Positions 34,368 through 42,846 of a stretch of DNA of 64,000 nt are shown here, piece by piece. The position numbers and the translations under genes were made by a program. This DNA comes from Marivita sp051251565 (lineage in GTDB: Bacteria; Pseudomonadota; Alphaproteobacteria; Rhodobacterales; Rhodobacteraceae): NCBI RefSeq assembly GCF_051251565.1, contig NZ_JBPOFB010000004.1, positions 1 to 64,000 of the forward strand, read 5' to 3'. A model generated the notes under the pieces. It worked only from the letters and a program-made list of their open reading frames with translations. It did not search any database and was not told the DNA's origin. How positions within the stretch are numbered: position 1 is the first letter of the stretch; each line of letters begins with the position of its first letter.

Positions 34368-35321
34368 TCAGCCCCTTTGCAGACGTGGGTCGAGGGACGT
34401 TTGCGCGACATCCACCATGAGATTCAGAATGACGAAGAACATGGCAAGCACGAGGATGGTGCCCTGCAACAAGGGCAGGTCGCGTTGAAAGATCGCCTGT
34501 CCCAACAGAAACCCGGTTCCCGGCCATGAAAACACCGTCTCGATCAAGATCGACCCACCGAGCAGGTAGCCCAGTTGCAGGCCCATCACGGCCAAAGCCG
34601 TCGGCGCGGCGTTCTTGACGACATGGGCCAGCACGCCGCGATCCAGAAGCCCTTTGGCCTGAAGGCCGGTCACAAATTCCTGTTGCAGGATGTCAGCCAC
34701 AAGCGCGCGCACGGTACGGGCGACAATACCCATGGGAATGACTGACATCGTCACAGCGGGCAGGATTAGGTATTGCATGTGTTCCCAGTCCCAAACCCAT
34801 TGGCTTGATCCTCCGGGGCCGGCACCTGTGGCAGGCAACCAGCCAAGTTCGACAGAGAAGATAATGACCATCACCATGCCCAGCCAGTAATGCGGGACCG
34901 AAACGCCGATGACGGCGATCGCGGTCGCCAGCTTGTCAATCCAGCTATCGCGGAAGTAACCCGCAACAAATCCAAAAAGACTGCCCAGAGTGAATCCGAT
35001 GATCGTGGCTGTTATGGCAAGGACCAGAGTGTTGCCGACGGCATTAAAGACTTCGGCCACAACGGGGCGTCCGGTGGCAATGGAATTGCCCAGATCCCCC
35101 TGCAAGGCCAAACCAAGCCAGCGAAAAAATTGCTCGGGATAGGATTTGTCAAATCCATAGATCGCCATCATTTGTTCTTGCAATTCGACCGACGCATCCG
35201 GCGGCAGGATCGAGACAAGCGGATCACCCGGTGAGATATGCACCAGCGCAAAGCACACCAGCGATACGCCCAGCATGATCGGCAGCGTGTAAAGTATTCT
35301 GCGAAGAACAAAGAGAAGCAT
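34368..35321 (-). CDS. Peptide-type ABC transporter permease (DppB-like)
   Basis: A 317-residue inner-membrane protein. The N terminus is MLLFVLRRILYTLPIMLGVS, followed by HISPGDP, as in DppB/OppB. The EAA loop is FVTGLQAKGLLDRGVLAHVV. About six helices. It follows the binding-protein gene after a 63-nt gap containing a weak hairpin. Confidence 0.92.
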   Translation of the reverse strand: MLLFVLRRILYTLPIMLGVSLVCFALVHISPGDPLVSILPPDASVELQEQMMAIYGFDKSYPEQFFRWLGLALQGDLGNSIATGRPVVAEVFNAVGNTLVLAITATIIGFTLGSLFGFVAGYFRDSWIDKLATAIAVIGVSVPHYWLGMVMVIIFSVELGWLPATGAGPGGSSQWVWDWEHMQYLILPAVTMSVIPMGIVARTVRALVADILQQEFVTGLQAKGLLDRGVLAHVVKNAAPTALAVMGLQLGYLLGGSILIETVFSWPGTGFLLGQAIFQRDLPLLQGTILVLAMFFVILNLMVDVAQTSLDPRLQRG

Positions 35322-35342
35322 CAGGGATGTGCCTTTTGACGG

Positions 35343-35369
35343 TGAGGCCGCCGCTATGAGGCGACCTCA
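35343..35369 (-). terminator. Weak intercistronic hairpin after the binding-protein gene
   Basis: TGAGG (35343-35347) can pair with CCTCA (35365-35369), with extra pairs inside. It lies between the substrate-binding gene and the first permease. It may moderate read-through; the stem is short and imperfect. Confidence 0.35.
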
Positions 35370-35384
35370 TTGATGTGATGCAGG

Positions 35385-37037
35385 TCAGTCCGCAACAGTC
35401 ATTGGCGCAATGTCGATGAACCAGTTCTTGGGCTGGGTGACATTGCCAACGCGTGATGCCATGGCACGTGGGCCGACATCGTGGGCGATCCAGACAAACG
35501 GGGCTTCCTCGACGATGCGAGTGTGCAACCGCGCCAGTGCCGCATCACGGTCCGCATCTGCAAACGACGTGCGGGCATCGGCGATCAGAGCATCGAATTC
35601 GTCATTGCCGAACAGGCCCCAGTTGTTGGACACAGGCGGGAAGGTTTCGGTCGATACGAAACGGACCATGGCAAAGAACGGGTCCATCGTTGCGAAAGAG
35701 ACGTTGATCGCATGCGCGCCGCGCGCGCTTTCGTCTGCGGCACCCTTGCGCCAGTTTGTGAACACGGTGTTCCACTCCAGCACGTCCAGTTCGACGTCAA
35801 AGAAACAGTCCGCCAGTGATTGCTGCACATATTCGTTCATCGTGACTGGCTGCATCTGGCCAGAACCAGAGGCAGAGGTCTGAACCTTGACCTGCACGGG
35901 ATTGTCTGAGGAAAAACCAGCCTCAAGCATGAGCGCGCGTGCGGTATCGGGATCATAGCGGATATCAAAGGACGGGTTGCCCCACCATGGGTGGCCCGGC
36001 TCGACCGAGCCTTTGGGGATGCCCATGTAGCCACCCAGCAGAACCTGAAGCTCTTCGCGGTTCACACACAGGTTGGCCGCGTGGCGGACGCGTTTGTCGA
36101 GCCAGGGCGATCCTTCATGGAACGACAATTGCCAAGGCCACACATGCGGCTGCGGGTTGGAATAGATCACGTTGCCTTCGGACTGAATGCGCGGGATTGC
36201 GTCGGGTGCTGGTGCTTCGATCCAATCGACCTGACCGGACAGCAATGCGGCTGTACGGGCATTCGCATCGGGCAGGGGCACCAGAACAACCCGGTCGATT
36301 GTCGGTGTGCGTGCAGGATCCCAATAGTCTTCGTTCTTGATCATCTCGAAGCGTTCGCGCGGAACCAGCAGATCGCCCTCGAACGGGCCTGTACCCGACG
36401 GATCGGCTGCGAAAGCTGTCCATGCTGCTGCGGCTCGCTCTTTGGGATCGGTGATCGAAGCATCGACAGCGTCGTAGAGCGCCTGCCAATGGGTTGGCGA
36501 CGCCATGAACAGCATTGTCATGTTCAGTGGCAGAAAGCTGTCGGGTTGTGTGGTGGTCAGTTCGACTGTCAGATCGTCAATTGCACGGGCAGAGGCCAGA
36601 GTCGGCATGCGCGACTTGGTGGCACCCACCTGATCCGGTGCGAAATGCGGCGCGGCTTCGTCGAGAACTTTCTGCACGTTCCAGACCACTGCGTCAGCAG
36701 TAAAAGGCGATCCATCGTGGAAGGTCACGCCGTCACGCAGCGTGAAGGTCCATTTTGTTGTGTCGTCAGGGTTCACTTCCCACGAGGTCGCAAGGCCGGG
36801 AACAATTCCGCTGGCTTCGGTTTCAGATGACAGATCCCAATGGGTCAAAGCGTCGTACATCGGGATGCCCGTGAACCGGTTCCCTTCAAAGCCTTGGTCG
36901 GGTTGGCCCGAGGTGCGCGGGATATCCGCGGCTGTCATGCCGATGGTCAATTTTTTTTCTGCCCATGCAGGGCTTGCGGCCAGAAGCGCGGTCATCAATG
37001 CGACCGCTGTAGACCGGGATAGAGCTGTCTTTTTCAT
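35385..37037 (-). CDS. ABC transporter substrate-binding protein, family 5
   Basis: A 550-residue periplasmic binding protein of the peptide/nickel/opine class. The signal peptide (KKTALSRSTAVALMTALLAA, cut after AWA) is at the N terminus. The body carries WTFTLRDGVTFHDGSPFTADAVVW, the hallmark of SBP family 5. I chose the ATG at 37037: AGGAGA lies 7 nt upstream, whereas it is only 1 nt from the alternative ATG at 37043. It is the first gene of a six-gene operon, divergent from the GntR-type regulator. Confidence 0.93.
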   Translation of the reverse strand: MKKTALSRSTAVALMTALLAASPAWAEKKLTIGMTAADIPRTSGQPDQGFEGNRFTGIPMYDALTHWDLSSETEASGIVPGLATSWEVNPDDTTKWTFTLRDGVTFHDGSPFTADAVVWNVQKVLDEAAPHFAPDQVGATKSRMPTLASARAIDDLTVELTTTQPDSFLPLNMTMLFMASPTHWQALYDAVDASITDPKERAAAAWTAFAADPSGTGPFEGDLLVPRERFEMIKNEDYWDPARTPTIDRVVLVPLPDANARTAALLSGQVDWIEAPAPDAIPRIQSEGNVIYSNPQPHVWPWQLSFHEGSPWLDKRVRHAANLCVNREELQVLLGGYMGIPKGSVEPGHPWWGNPSFDIRYDPDTARALMLEAGFSSDNPVQVKVQTSASGSGQMQPVTMNEYVQQSLADCFFDVELDVLEWNTVFTNWRKGAADESARGAHAINVSFATMDPFFAMVRFVSTETFPPVSNNWGLFGNDEFDALIADARTSFADADRDAALARLHTRIVEEAPFVWIAHDVGPRAMASRVGNVTQPKNWFIDIAPMTVAD

Positions 37038-37140
37038 TCTCATTTCTCCTGTTGCACTTGTGGGTCCAGCTTGTTGGGCAGCGTAACCCTTGCTGTGAGG
37101 GTGCGATTTGGAGGGTTTTCGTCGATTGATTCGGGTAATT

Positions 37141-37150
37141 TTGTATACAA
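37141..37150. promoter_or_regulatory. GntR/FCD operator, perfect palindrome
   Basis: TTGTATACAA is a perfect 10-bp palindrome of the type bound by FadR/FCD-class GntR regulators. It lies 104 bp upstream of the binding-protein gene start, in the gap divergent to the regulator gene. Confidence 0.7.
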
Positions 37151-37298
37151 TCTGGTCAATAAATGTTGACAAAAGCCTACTTTTTGGCCACAATGAAGGG
37201 GCTTAGTCTAATTTATTTGCAGATCGGTTGCTGGGCTTGCAGACCGCGCTGACAATTGCGATATCGCCTCGCCAATGTGGGCAAAGGGATTCAGTAGA

Positions 37299-37308
37299 TT
37301 GTATGCAA
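37299..37308. promoter_or_regulatory. Second GntR/FCD operator-like site
   Basis: TTGTATGCAA differs from the site at 37141 by one base and lies 17 bp before the regulator's own start, a position suited to autorepression. Confidence 0.6.
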
Positions 37309-37324
37309 CTTTGAGCCGTTCAAA

Positions 37325-38035
37325 ATGAGTATAGCGCGCAAACACACCGTCTCGCCCGAGAGTGCCAAATCTGATGGTTTGCAAAACCCCGTCTATATCG
37401 GCATCGAACAGGCCATTCTGGAACATCGCATCCCACCCGGTATGCGCCTTGCAGAAAACGACCTTGCGGATGTGTACGGCGTGTCGCGGACGATTGTTCG
37501 CGCAGGGCTTCAGGCGCTGGCACAGGCACATCTTGTGACCTTGCGCCCAAATCGGGGTGCCAGCGTTGCCAATCCGAGCCCCCGGCAAGCCCGCGAAGTC
37601 TTTGAAGCCCGCGAATTGCTAGAGCCACGATCGGCACGCGAAGCCGCGTTGAACGCAAAGCCAAAAGACATCGCCGACCTGCGTCTCCACACAAGGGCCG
37701 AGCATGACGCCATTCGTGACAACGCATCCGGTCGCGCGCTGCGTCTGTCTGGCCTGTTCCATGTGAAGGTTGCAGAGATCGCAAATCAGCAGACCATCGC
37801 CGAGTTTATTGAAAGCCTCGTCTCAAGGTCGTCGCTGATTATCGGGTTGTATTGGACAAGGACAAGCATGCGGTGCGACGAAGACTGCCACAAAGCGCTT
37901 GTTGATGCCATCGAACGCAATGATCCCGATGAGGCAGAAGAGTTGATGCGCAGCCACTTGGTAGAGATCCACGCTGGTTTGCATTTTGGCGCGACCGACA
38001 AAGACCATAAAACCTTGAAAGATATGCTTGGTTAG
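37325..38035 (+). CDS. GntR-family regulator with FCD domain
   Basis: A 236-residue regulator. The winged helix-turn-helix is at about 25-85 (RLAENDLADVYGVSRTIVRA, then LVTLRPNRGASVA). The C-terminal FCD effector domain follows, with putative metal ligands in FHVKVAEI, CHKALVDAI and RSHLVEIH. It is divergent from the ABC/racemase operon and presumably represses it until the transported compound or a product binds. TTGTAT-CAA sites flank the intergenic region. Confidence 0.9.
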   Translation: MSIARKHTVSPESAKSDGLQNPVYIGIEQAILEHRIPPGMRLAENDLADVYGVSRTIVRAGLQALAQAHLVTLRPNRGASVANPSPRQAREVFEARELLEPRSAREAALNAKPKDIADLRLHTRAEHDAIRDNASGRALRLSGLFHVKVAEIANQQTIAEFIESLVSRSSLIIGLYWTRTSMRCDEDCHKALVDAIERNDPDEAEELMRSHLVEIHAGLHFGATDKDHKTLKDMLG

Positions 38036-38154
38036 CAAGATGTCAGTTTTGGTTTTTCCAGCGTACCGTCGTCGCAGGGTTTGTCACGTTTGATGTGTAC
38101 CGTGCGGAAGAACGCTCTGCTGTGATTTGAACCTGTCTCTTTGGTGGCTTCTGG

Positions 38155-39381
38155 TCAAAGACAGGCGGCGTCCTGTAGCGCCAGCCAATTGCGGGCACCG
38201 GCGAAAAGGCTCACTGTGCCCTGACCGTTCTTGGTCTTGCGAAACGCCAGTTTTCGCGCCTTCGCCCCGGCGACCAAAAGGCGGGCAGGCGCGGCTGCAA
38301 TCAGACGCAGGCCGGAACAGAGTGCATCAGATGGCGCGTCGATTTTGTTTTGCGCCAACTCTTCCAACGTTTTGAGCGCCTCGTCACCGGGCAGCAGGCT
38401 TTCGGCCGCATAGCCGTTTGCGTTCAGAATGTGATGTGCCTCCAGCAGGATGTGAAAGTAACGTACAGGCTCGGACGGGAGCAGGCAGGTGGCGTCGGCG
38501 GTGTCCAAAATGTCCTTGGCGGGGATCAGCACCGCGTCGCAGCCAAACATCCGCGCGACGATCTTGCCTGACACCAACACCCGGTGTTGCCGCGACACGC
38601 AGAGCGGCGGATGCCCGTTGACCGGGCGCAGCCGGATTGGGCGCAGGTTGGGGTGGCTGTCCATGTCCTCGGGCGCGACAAGGGTCGAAAACACCCATGC
38701 GATGGGCTGCAACCCGCTGTCCAGCGTCTGCACAAGTTCCCCAGCGCGCAGGTTTTCGACCGCACGAAACCCCGATGCGGTTTCAATCAGCGTGCCTTCC
38801 GCAAAACAGATCAGCGATCCCGGTGTCGGTGTGGCGGAATTCGTAAATCCGGCCCCAAGGCGCTGAAGCGAAATCCCATCAATGTCATTGCCAAAATTCT
38901 CGCCGCTGCCCGACCGGGTTGCGGTTGACGAAAACCCGGAAAACCCCGACGCGGTGGTTGGGTCGAGCAACGGGTCACCATTATAGGTGGCTTGAATGTA
39001 CTGGTCGTTGGAGGGATCGTAGATGACAACATTGTCACCGGGGTTGTTCAGAACGTTGCTGCCGTAATTGGCGTTAAATGCAAGATTGTTGCCTGTCACC
39101 GGGGGCAGGCTGCCACCGGGTTGCACATCGCGGACCACAACAGCAACCGCACCAGCCTGAAGGATCGTGCCCGGCGGAAAAGTAAACCAGTTGTCGCGCC
39201 CTTGATCCCAAAGCTCGAGCCCCGAAATGTCGATGGCGGACCCGGAAAAGTTGATCAATTCCACGAATTCATCACCGCCCGTCGCGGATCCGTTGCCGTC
39301 CGTGTCAAAGTTATGCGTGGCGCCGTTGGGATCGACCAGAAATTCGTTGATCGCAATACCGCCGAGGAGCGTGTCTGGCAT
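38155..39381 (-). CDS. Lamin-tail plus Hint (hedgehog/intein) domain protein
   Basis: A 408-residue protein of two parts. Residues about 8-90 resemble a lamin-tail domain (IAINEFLVDPNG, GDEFVELINFSGSAIDISGL, FPPGTILQAGAVAVVV), a beta fold common on exported bacterial proteins. From C192 a Hint domain begins: CFAEGTLIETASGFRAVENL, later CVSRQHRVLVSG. This is the arrangement of Roseobacter Hint-domain proteins whose Cys may drive self-cleavage. There is no classical signal peptide, so export, if any, would be by another route. It stands alone between gntR and gatC; its function is unknown. Confidence 0.83.
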   Translation of the reverse strand: MPDTLLGGIAINEFLVDPNGATHNFDTDGNGSATGGDEFVELINFSGSAIDISGLELWDQGRDNWFTFPPGTILQAGAVAVVVRDVQPGGSLPPVTGNNLAFNANYGSNVLNNPGDNVVIYDPSNDQYIQATYNGDPLLDPTTASGFSGFSSTATRSGSGENFGNDIDGISLQRLGAGFTNSATPTPGSLICFAEGTLIETASGFRAVENLRAGELVQTLDSGLQPIAWVFSTLVAPEDMDSHPNLRPIRLRPVNGHPPLCVSRQHRVLVSGKIVARMFGCDAVLIPAKDILDTADATCLLPSEPVRYFHILLEAHHILNANGYAAESLLPGDEALKTLEELAQNKIDAPSDALCSGLRLIAAAPARLLVAGAKARKLAFRKTKNGQGTVSLFAGARNWLALQDAACL

Positions 39382-39584
39382 GCTTTCAGTGCACCAATAA
39401 AACTATCATCACGGGTCGAGAATTAAGTTTGCGACAAAAATGTGGCGGATTTTGGGCAAAGCGCGTCGCCGATGTGCGTGGCCCCGCAGGACACCATGCT
39501 GTGACACCGCAATGACTTGCACGCTCTGGCCTGCCTCGGTAAACGCTGCCCAAAGATCAACGCGCATTTAGGGGACACCCAACC

Positions 39585-39872
39585 ATGTCCATCGACATCG
39601 AAACCGCCGCCCGCGTGGCCAAACTTGCACGCATCCGCGTCGAAACGGATGCGCTGCCTGCGCTGGCTCAGGAATTCAGCACCATCCTCGGCTTTATCGA
39701 GCAGTTGAACGAGGTCGATGTGGACGGCGTAGAACCCATGGTCAGCGTTGAACCGATGCGGCTCAAGCGGCGTCAGGACGTGATCACCGATGGCGGCATG
39801 CAGGACAAGGTTCTGGCCAATGCGCCCGACGCCCGCGAGGGTTTTTTCGCTGTGCCGAAGGTGGTGGAATAA
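39585..39872 (+). CDS. gatC: Asp/Glu-tRNA amidotransferase subunit C
   Basis: A 95-residue subunit that stabilises GatA-GatB, the complex that makes Gln-tRNA(Gln) and Asn-tRNA(Asn) from misacylated tRNAs. Typical features are AARVAKLARIRVE at the start, QEFSTILGFIEQLNEVDVDGVEP and the Cterminal DAREGFFAVPKVVE. The stop and the gatA start overlap (TAATGA). gatB is not in the window. Confidence 0.95.
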   Translation: MSIDIETAARVAKLARIRVETDALPALAQEFSTILGFIEQLNEVDVDGVEPMVSVEPMRLKRRQDVITDGGMQDKVLANAPDAREGFFAVPKVVE

Positions 39873-41356
39873 TGACCGATCTGACCAAGCTTAAAATCTC
39901 CGAGGCCCGCGATGCGCTGCGCAAGGGCGATGTGACCAGCGTTGATCTGACCCAAGCCTGCCTGACCGCCATCGACGGCGCTGATGCGCTGGGGGCGTTT
40001 GTGCATAAGACACCGGATGTGGCGCTGGCGCAGGCCACAGCTGCCGATGCGCGGATCAAGGCGGGGGACGCACCGGATCTGTGCGGCATTCCGCTGGGTA
40101 TCAAAGATCTGTTCTGCACCAAGGGCGTGCCGTCGCAGGCTGCCAGCGCGATCCTGAACGGGTTCAAGCCGGAATATGAAAGCACAGTCACCAGCCAGCT
40201 CTTTGGCGCGGGCGCGGTCATGCTCGGAAAGCTCAACATGGACGAGTTCGCCATGGGGTCGTCGAACGAGACCTCGACCTATGGCAACGCAATCAACCCT
40301 TGGAGGCGCGCGGCCGATGATACGGCGCTGACACCGGGCGGGTCGTCGGGCGGATCTGCGTCGGCTGTTGCGGCAGACCTGTGCCTCGCTGCCACTGGCA
40401 CCGATACCGGCGGGTCCATCCGCCAGCCTGCGGCGTTCACTGGCATCACTGGGATCAAGCCGACCTACGGGCGCTGTTCGCGCTGGGGCATCGTGGCCTT
40501 CGCCTCCAGCCTCGATCAGGCGGGACCGATGACCAAAGACGTGCGCGACGCCGCCATCATGCTCGAAGCGATGTGCGGCCACGATCCCAAGGACAGCACC
40601 AGCGCCGATTTGGCCGTGCCGAATTTTGAGGCGATGCTGACCGGCGACATTCGTGGCAAGACCATCGGCATCCCGCGCGAATACCGCATGGACGGCATGC
40701 CCGACGCGATCGAGGCGCTTTGGGCCGAGGGTCGCCGCATGCTCGAAGACGCAGGCGCCGTGATCAAGGACATAAGCCTGCCGCATACCAAATACGCGCT
40801 GCCCGCCTATTATGTGATCGCCCCCGCCGAGGCGTCCAGCAACCTCGCGCGCTATGACGGCGTGCGCTACGGCCACCGCGCGAAACTGGCGCAGGGCGAT
40901 GGCATCACCGAGATGTACGAGAAAACCCGCGCCGAAGGCTTCGGCCCCGAGGTGCAGCGCCGCGTGATGGTGGGCACCTATGTGCTGTCAGCAGGGTTCT
41001 ACGACGCCTATTACAACCGCGCCCGCAAGGTGCGCACGCTGATCAAAAAAGACTTCGAAGATGTCTTTGCCCAAGGTATCGATGCGATCCTGACACCGGC
41101 CACGCCCTCGGCCGCGTTCGAACTGGGCAAGGACGTGTCTGATCCGGTGGAAATGTATCTTAATGATATCTTTACCGTGACGGTGAACCTGGCCGGGCTG
41201 CCGGGCATCTCGGTGCCCACCGGCGTTGATGCGCAGGGTTTGCCGCTGGGTCTGCAATTGATTGGACGTCCTTGGGAAGAGGGGGATTTGCTGAATACCG
41301 CTTATGCCCTTGAACAGGCCGCCGGGTTTGTGGCGAAACCGGCCCAATGGTGGTAA
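39872..41356 (+). CDS. gatA: Asp/Glu-tRNA amidotransferase subunit A
   Basis: A 494-residue amidase-signature enzyme that releases ammonia from glutamine. The Ser-cisSer-Lys triad is in GIPLGIKDLFCTKG (Lys), PGGSSGGSASAVAA (cis-Ser) and TDTGGSIRQPAAF (nucleophile Ser). It overlaps gatC and is followed 22 nt later by a lipoprotein gene. Confidence 0.96.
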   Translation: MTDLTKLKISEARDALRKGDVTSVDLTQACLTAIDGADALGAFVHKTPDVALAQATAADARIKAGDAPDLCGIPLGIKDLFCTKGVPSQAASAILNGFKPEYESTVTSQLFGAGAVMLGKLNMDEFAMGSSNETSTYGNAINPWRRAADDTALTPGGSSGGSASAVAADLCLAATGTDTGGSIRQPAAFTGITGIKPTYGRCSRWGIVAFASSLDQAGPMTKDVRDAAIMLEAMCGHDPKDSTSADLAVPNFEAMLTGDIRGKTIGIPREYRMDGMPDAIEALWAEGRRMLEDAGAVIKDISLPHTKYALPAYYVIAPAEASSNLARYDGVRYGHRAKLAQGDGITEMYEKTRAEGFGPEVQRRVMVGTYVLSAGFYDAYYNRARKVRTLIKKDFEDVFAQGIDAILTPATPSAAFELGKDVSDPVEMYLNDIFTVTVNLAGLPGISVPTGVDAQGLPLGLQLIGRPWEEGDLLNTAYALEQAAGFVAKPAQWW

Positions 41357-41378
41357 ATCGCGCCAAATGAGGCAGGAT

Positions 41379-42092
41379 ATGACACAAAGACATTTGTATT
41401 TCCGCACACTGGCCGGGGGCGTTGCACTGCTTGCGCTGACCGCCTGCGCCAGCAACATTCCCGACAGCGCGCAAGGCGTCGGGTTCGACCGCTACGACAC
41501 CTACCAGCAACGCCGCGATGCGGTGCTTGAAGGGCGCGCAGCCCCTGCCACGATAAGCGCTCCGCCCTCCGTTTCGGGTGCGCCTTTGTCCGCGACCGGT
41601 CCGCTGGATCAGGCCGCGCTTGACGCCCGTCTTAGCAATTCCGGCGTTGATCCGGTCAATGCCTCGCCCAGCAATCCCGCACCGCAGATCGTTGAAAACG
41701 CGGCCGGAATTTCTGCCGAGAACGACTTTGACGCGGTGTCCAACACGCGCTCCATCGAAGGCGATGCGGCGCTGATTGCGCAGAACCGCGCGCGCTACCA
41801 GATCATTCAACCCGAGGCGCTGCCAACGCGCCCCGGCAGCAATGCGCCCAATATCGTGGCCTATGCGTTGCAGACGACGAACCCCAAAGGTGCACCGATC
41901 TATCGCCGGTCGTCCTTTGCCTCCGAGAACCGCCACCTGCGCAACTGCGCGGCGTTCACCTCGGCGGATCTGGCGCAGGAAGAATTCCTTGCCAATGGCG
42001 GCCCAGAGCGGGACCGCCAGACCCTTGATCCCGATGGCGACGGGTTTGCCTGCGCGTGGGATCCGGCACCGTTCCGGGCGGTGCGCAACTGA
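41379..42092 (+). CDS. Lipoprotein with C-terminal Excalibur-like domain
   Basis: A 237-residue outer-surface or periplasmic lipoprotein. The signal peptide ends in the lipobox LTAC (C23). A low-complexity Ala/Pro/Ser-rich middle follows. The last about 50 residues hold RNCAAFTSADLAQEEFLANG and DPDGDGFACAW, which matches the Excalibur calcium-binding pattern (two Cys and DxDxDG). The start is the ATG at 41379 behind GAGGCAGGA. The end overlaps the amidase gene by 37 nt. Confidence 0.8.
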   Translation: MTQRHLYFRTLAGGVALLALTACASNIPDSAQGVGFDRYDTYQQRRDAVLEGRAAPATISAPPSVSGAPLSATGPLDQAALDARLSNSGVDPVNASPSNPAPQIVENAAGISAENDFDAVSNTRSIEGDAALIAQNRARYQIIQPEALPTRPGSNAPNIVAYALQTTNPKGAPIYRRSSFASENRHLRNCAAFTSADLAQEEFLANGGPERDRQTLDPDGDGFACAWDPAPFRAVRN

Positions 42093-42751
42093 CGCCCCTT
42101 TGGCATCCGTCGCCCAATTGCGGACCGCGCCGGGATGGGGCGCGGCCTGACCTCATCGTCCTGCACTATACCGCAATGGACTGCGCCCTAAAGGCGCGCG
42201 ACTGGCTGTGCGCCACGGAGGCACAGGTCTCTGCACATTATGTTCTGGGCCCCGATGGCACCGTTTGGCAACTGGTCGCGGAAGATGCCCGCGCATGGCA
42301 TGCGGGGGCAGGGGCGTGGGGGCCGGTCACGGATGTGAACTCCCGCTCTATCGGAATCGAGATCGCCAATACCGGCAGCACACCTTTCGCCGCCAAACAG
42401 ATGGACACGCTCGAAACGCTTGTCGCGGGTATCATGGACCGTCACACCATCCCGCCGGAACGAGTGATCGGCCATTCCGACATGGCTCCGGGTCGCAAGA
42501 TTGACCCCGGCGCAAAGTTCGACTGGCAACGCCTTGCACGGCAGGGCCTTGCCATCTGGCCTGATGCCAAGGGCGACGGTGATTTTGAGGCAAACGCCAG
42601 GCTTTTCGGCTACACCGCAGCCGTCCCGCTAGACACTCTGCTGCACGCCGTTCGCCTCCGGTTCCGACCGGGCGCCAAAGGCCCGCTCGATAACACGGAC
42701 CGCGCGATCATGGCCAACCTCGCGCACCGCTGGCCGGTCTCGCAGGTCTAG
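42056..42751 (+). CDS. N-acetylmuramoyl-L-alanine amidase (AmpD/PGRP family)
   Basis: A 231-residue zinc amidase that cleaves the sugar-peptide link of peptidoglycan fragments. Visible are LIVLHYTAMD (zinc His), VSAHYVLGPDGTVWQLV, AWHAGAGAWG, SIGIEIANTG and the C-terminal zinc/catalytic segment VIGHSDMAPGRKIDPG. There is no signal peptide, so a cytosolic AmpD-type recycling role is likely. The start at 42056 lies inside the lipoprotein gene; no in-frame ATG, GTG or TTG closer to the first conserved residues was found. Confidence 0.88.
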   Translation: MGSGTVPGGAQLTPLWHPSPNCGPRRDGARPDLIVLHYTAMDCALKARDWLCATEAQVSAHYVLGPDGTVWQLVAEDARAWHAGAGAWGPVTDVNSRSIGIEIANTGSTPFAAKQMDTLETLVAGIMDRHTIPPERVIGHSDMAPGRKIDPGAKFDWQRLARQGLAIWPDAKGDGDFEANARLFGYTAAVPLDTLLHAVRLRFRPGAKGPLDNTDRAIMANLAHRWPVSQV

Positions 42752-42780
42752 GTTTCTTTGGGCTTAAAATACCTCGGGGT

Positions 42781-42797
42781 CTGGGGCAGAGCCCCAG
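42781..42797. terminator. Hairpin after the amidase gene
   Basis: CTGGGGC (42781-42787) pairs with GCCCCAG (42791-42797) around AGA, after a GGGCTTAAAATACCTCGGGG tract. A similar tract-plus-hairpin follows many Rhodobacterales genes as I recall them. It lies between the amidase and the convergent pccR. Confidence 0.5.
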
Positions 42798-42820
42798 CGG
42801 TTCCGTCCACGGCAACACAT

Positions 42821-42836
42821 GATGCGTCACCGCATC
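42821..42836. terminator. Small hairpin GATGCG-TCAC-CGCATC
   Basis: A perfect 6-bp stem around TCAC, 11 nt past the pccR stop on the minus strand. The same 16-mer occurs after the methylmalonyl-CoA mutase gene (54922-54937). Confidence 0.45.
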
Positions 42837-42846
42837 GTGACCGTAC

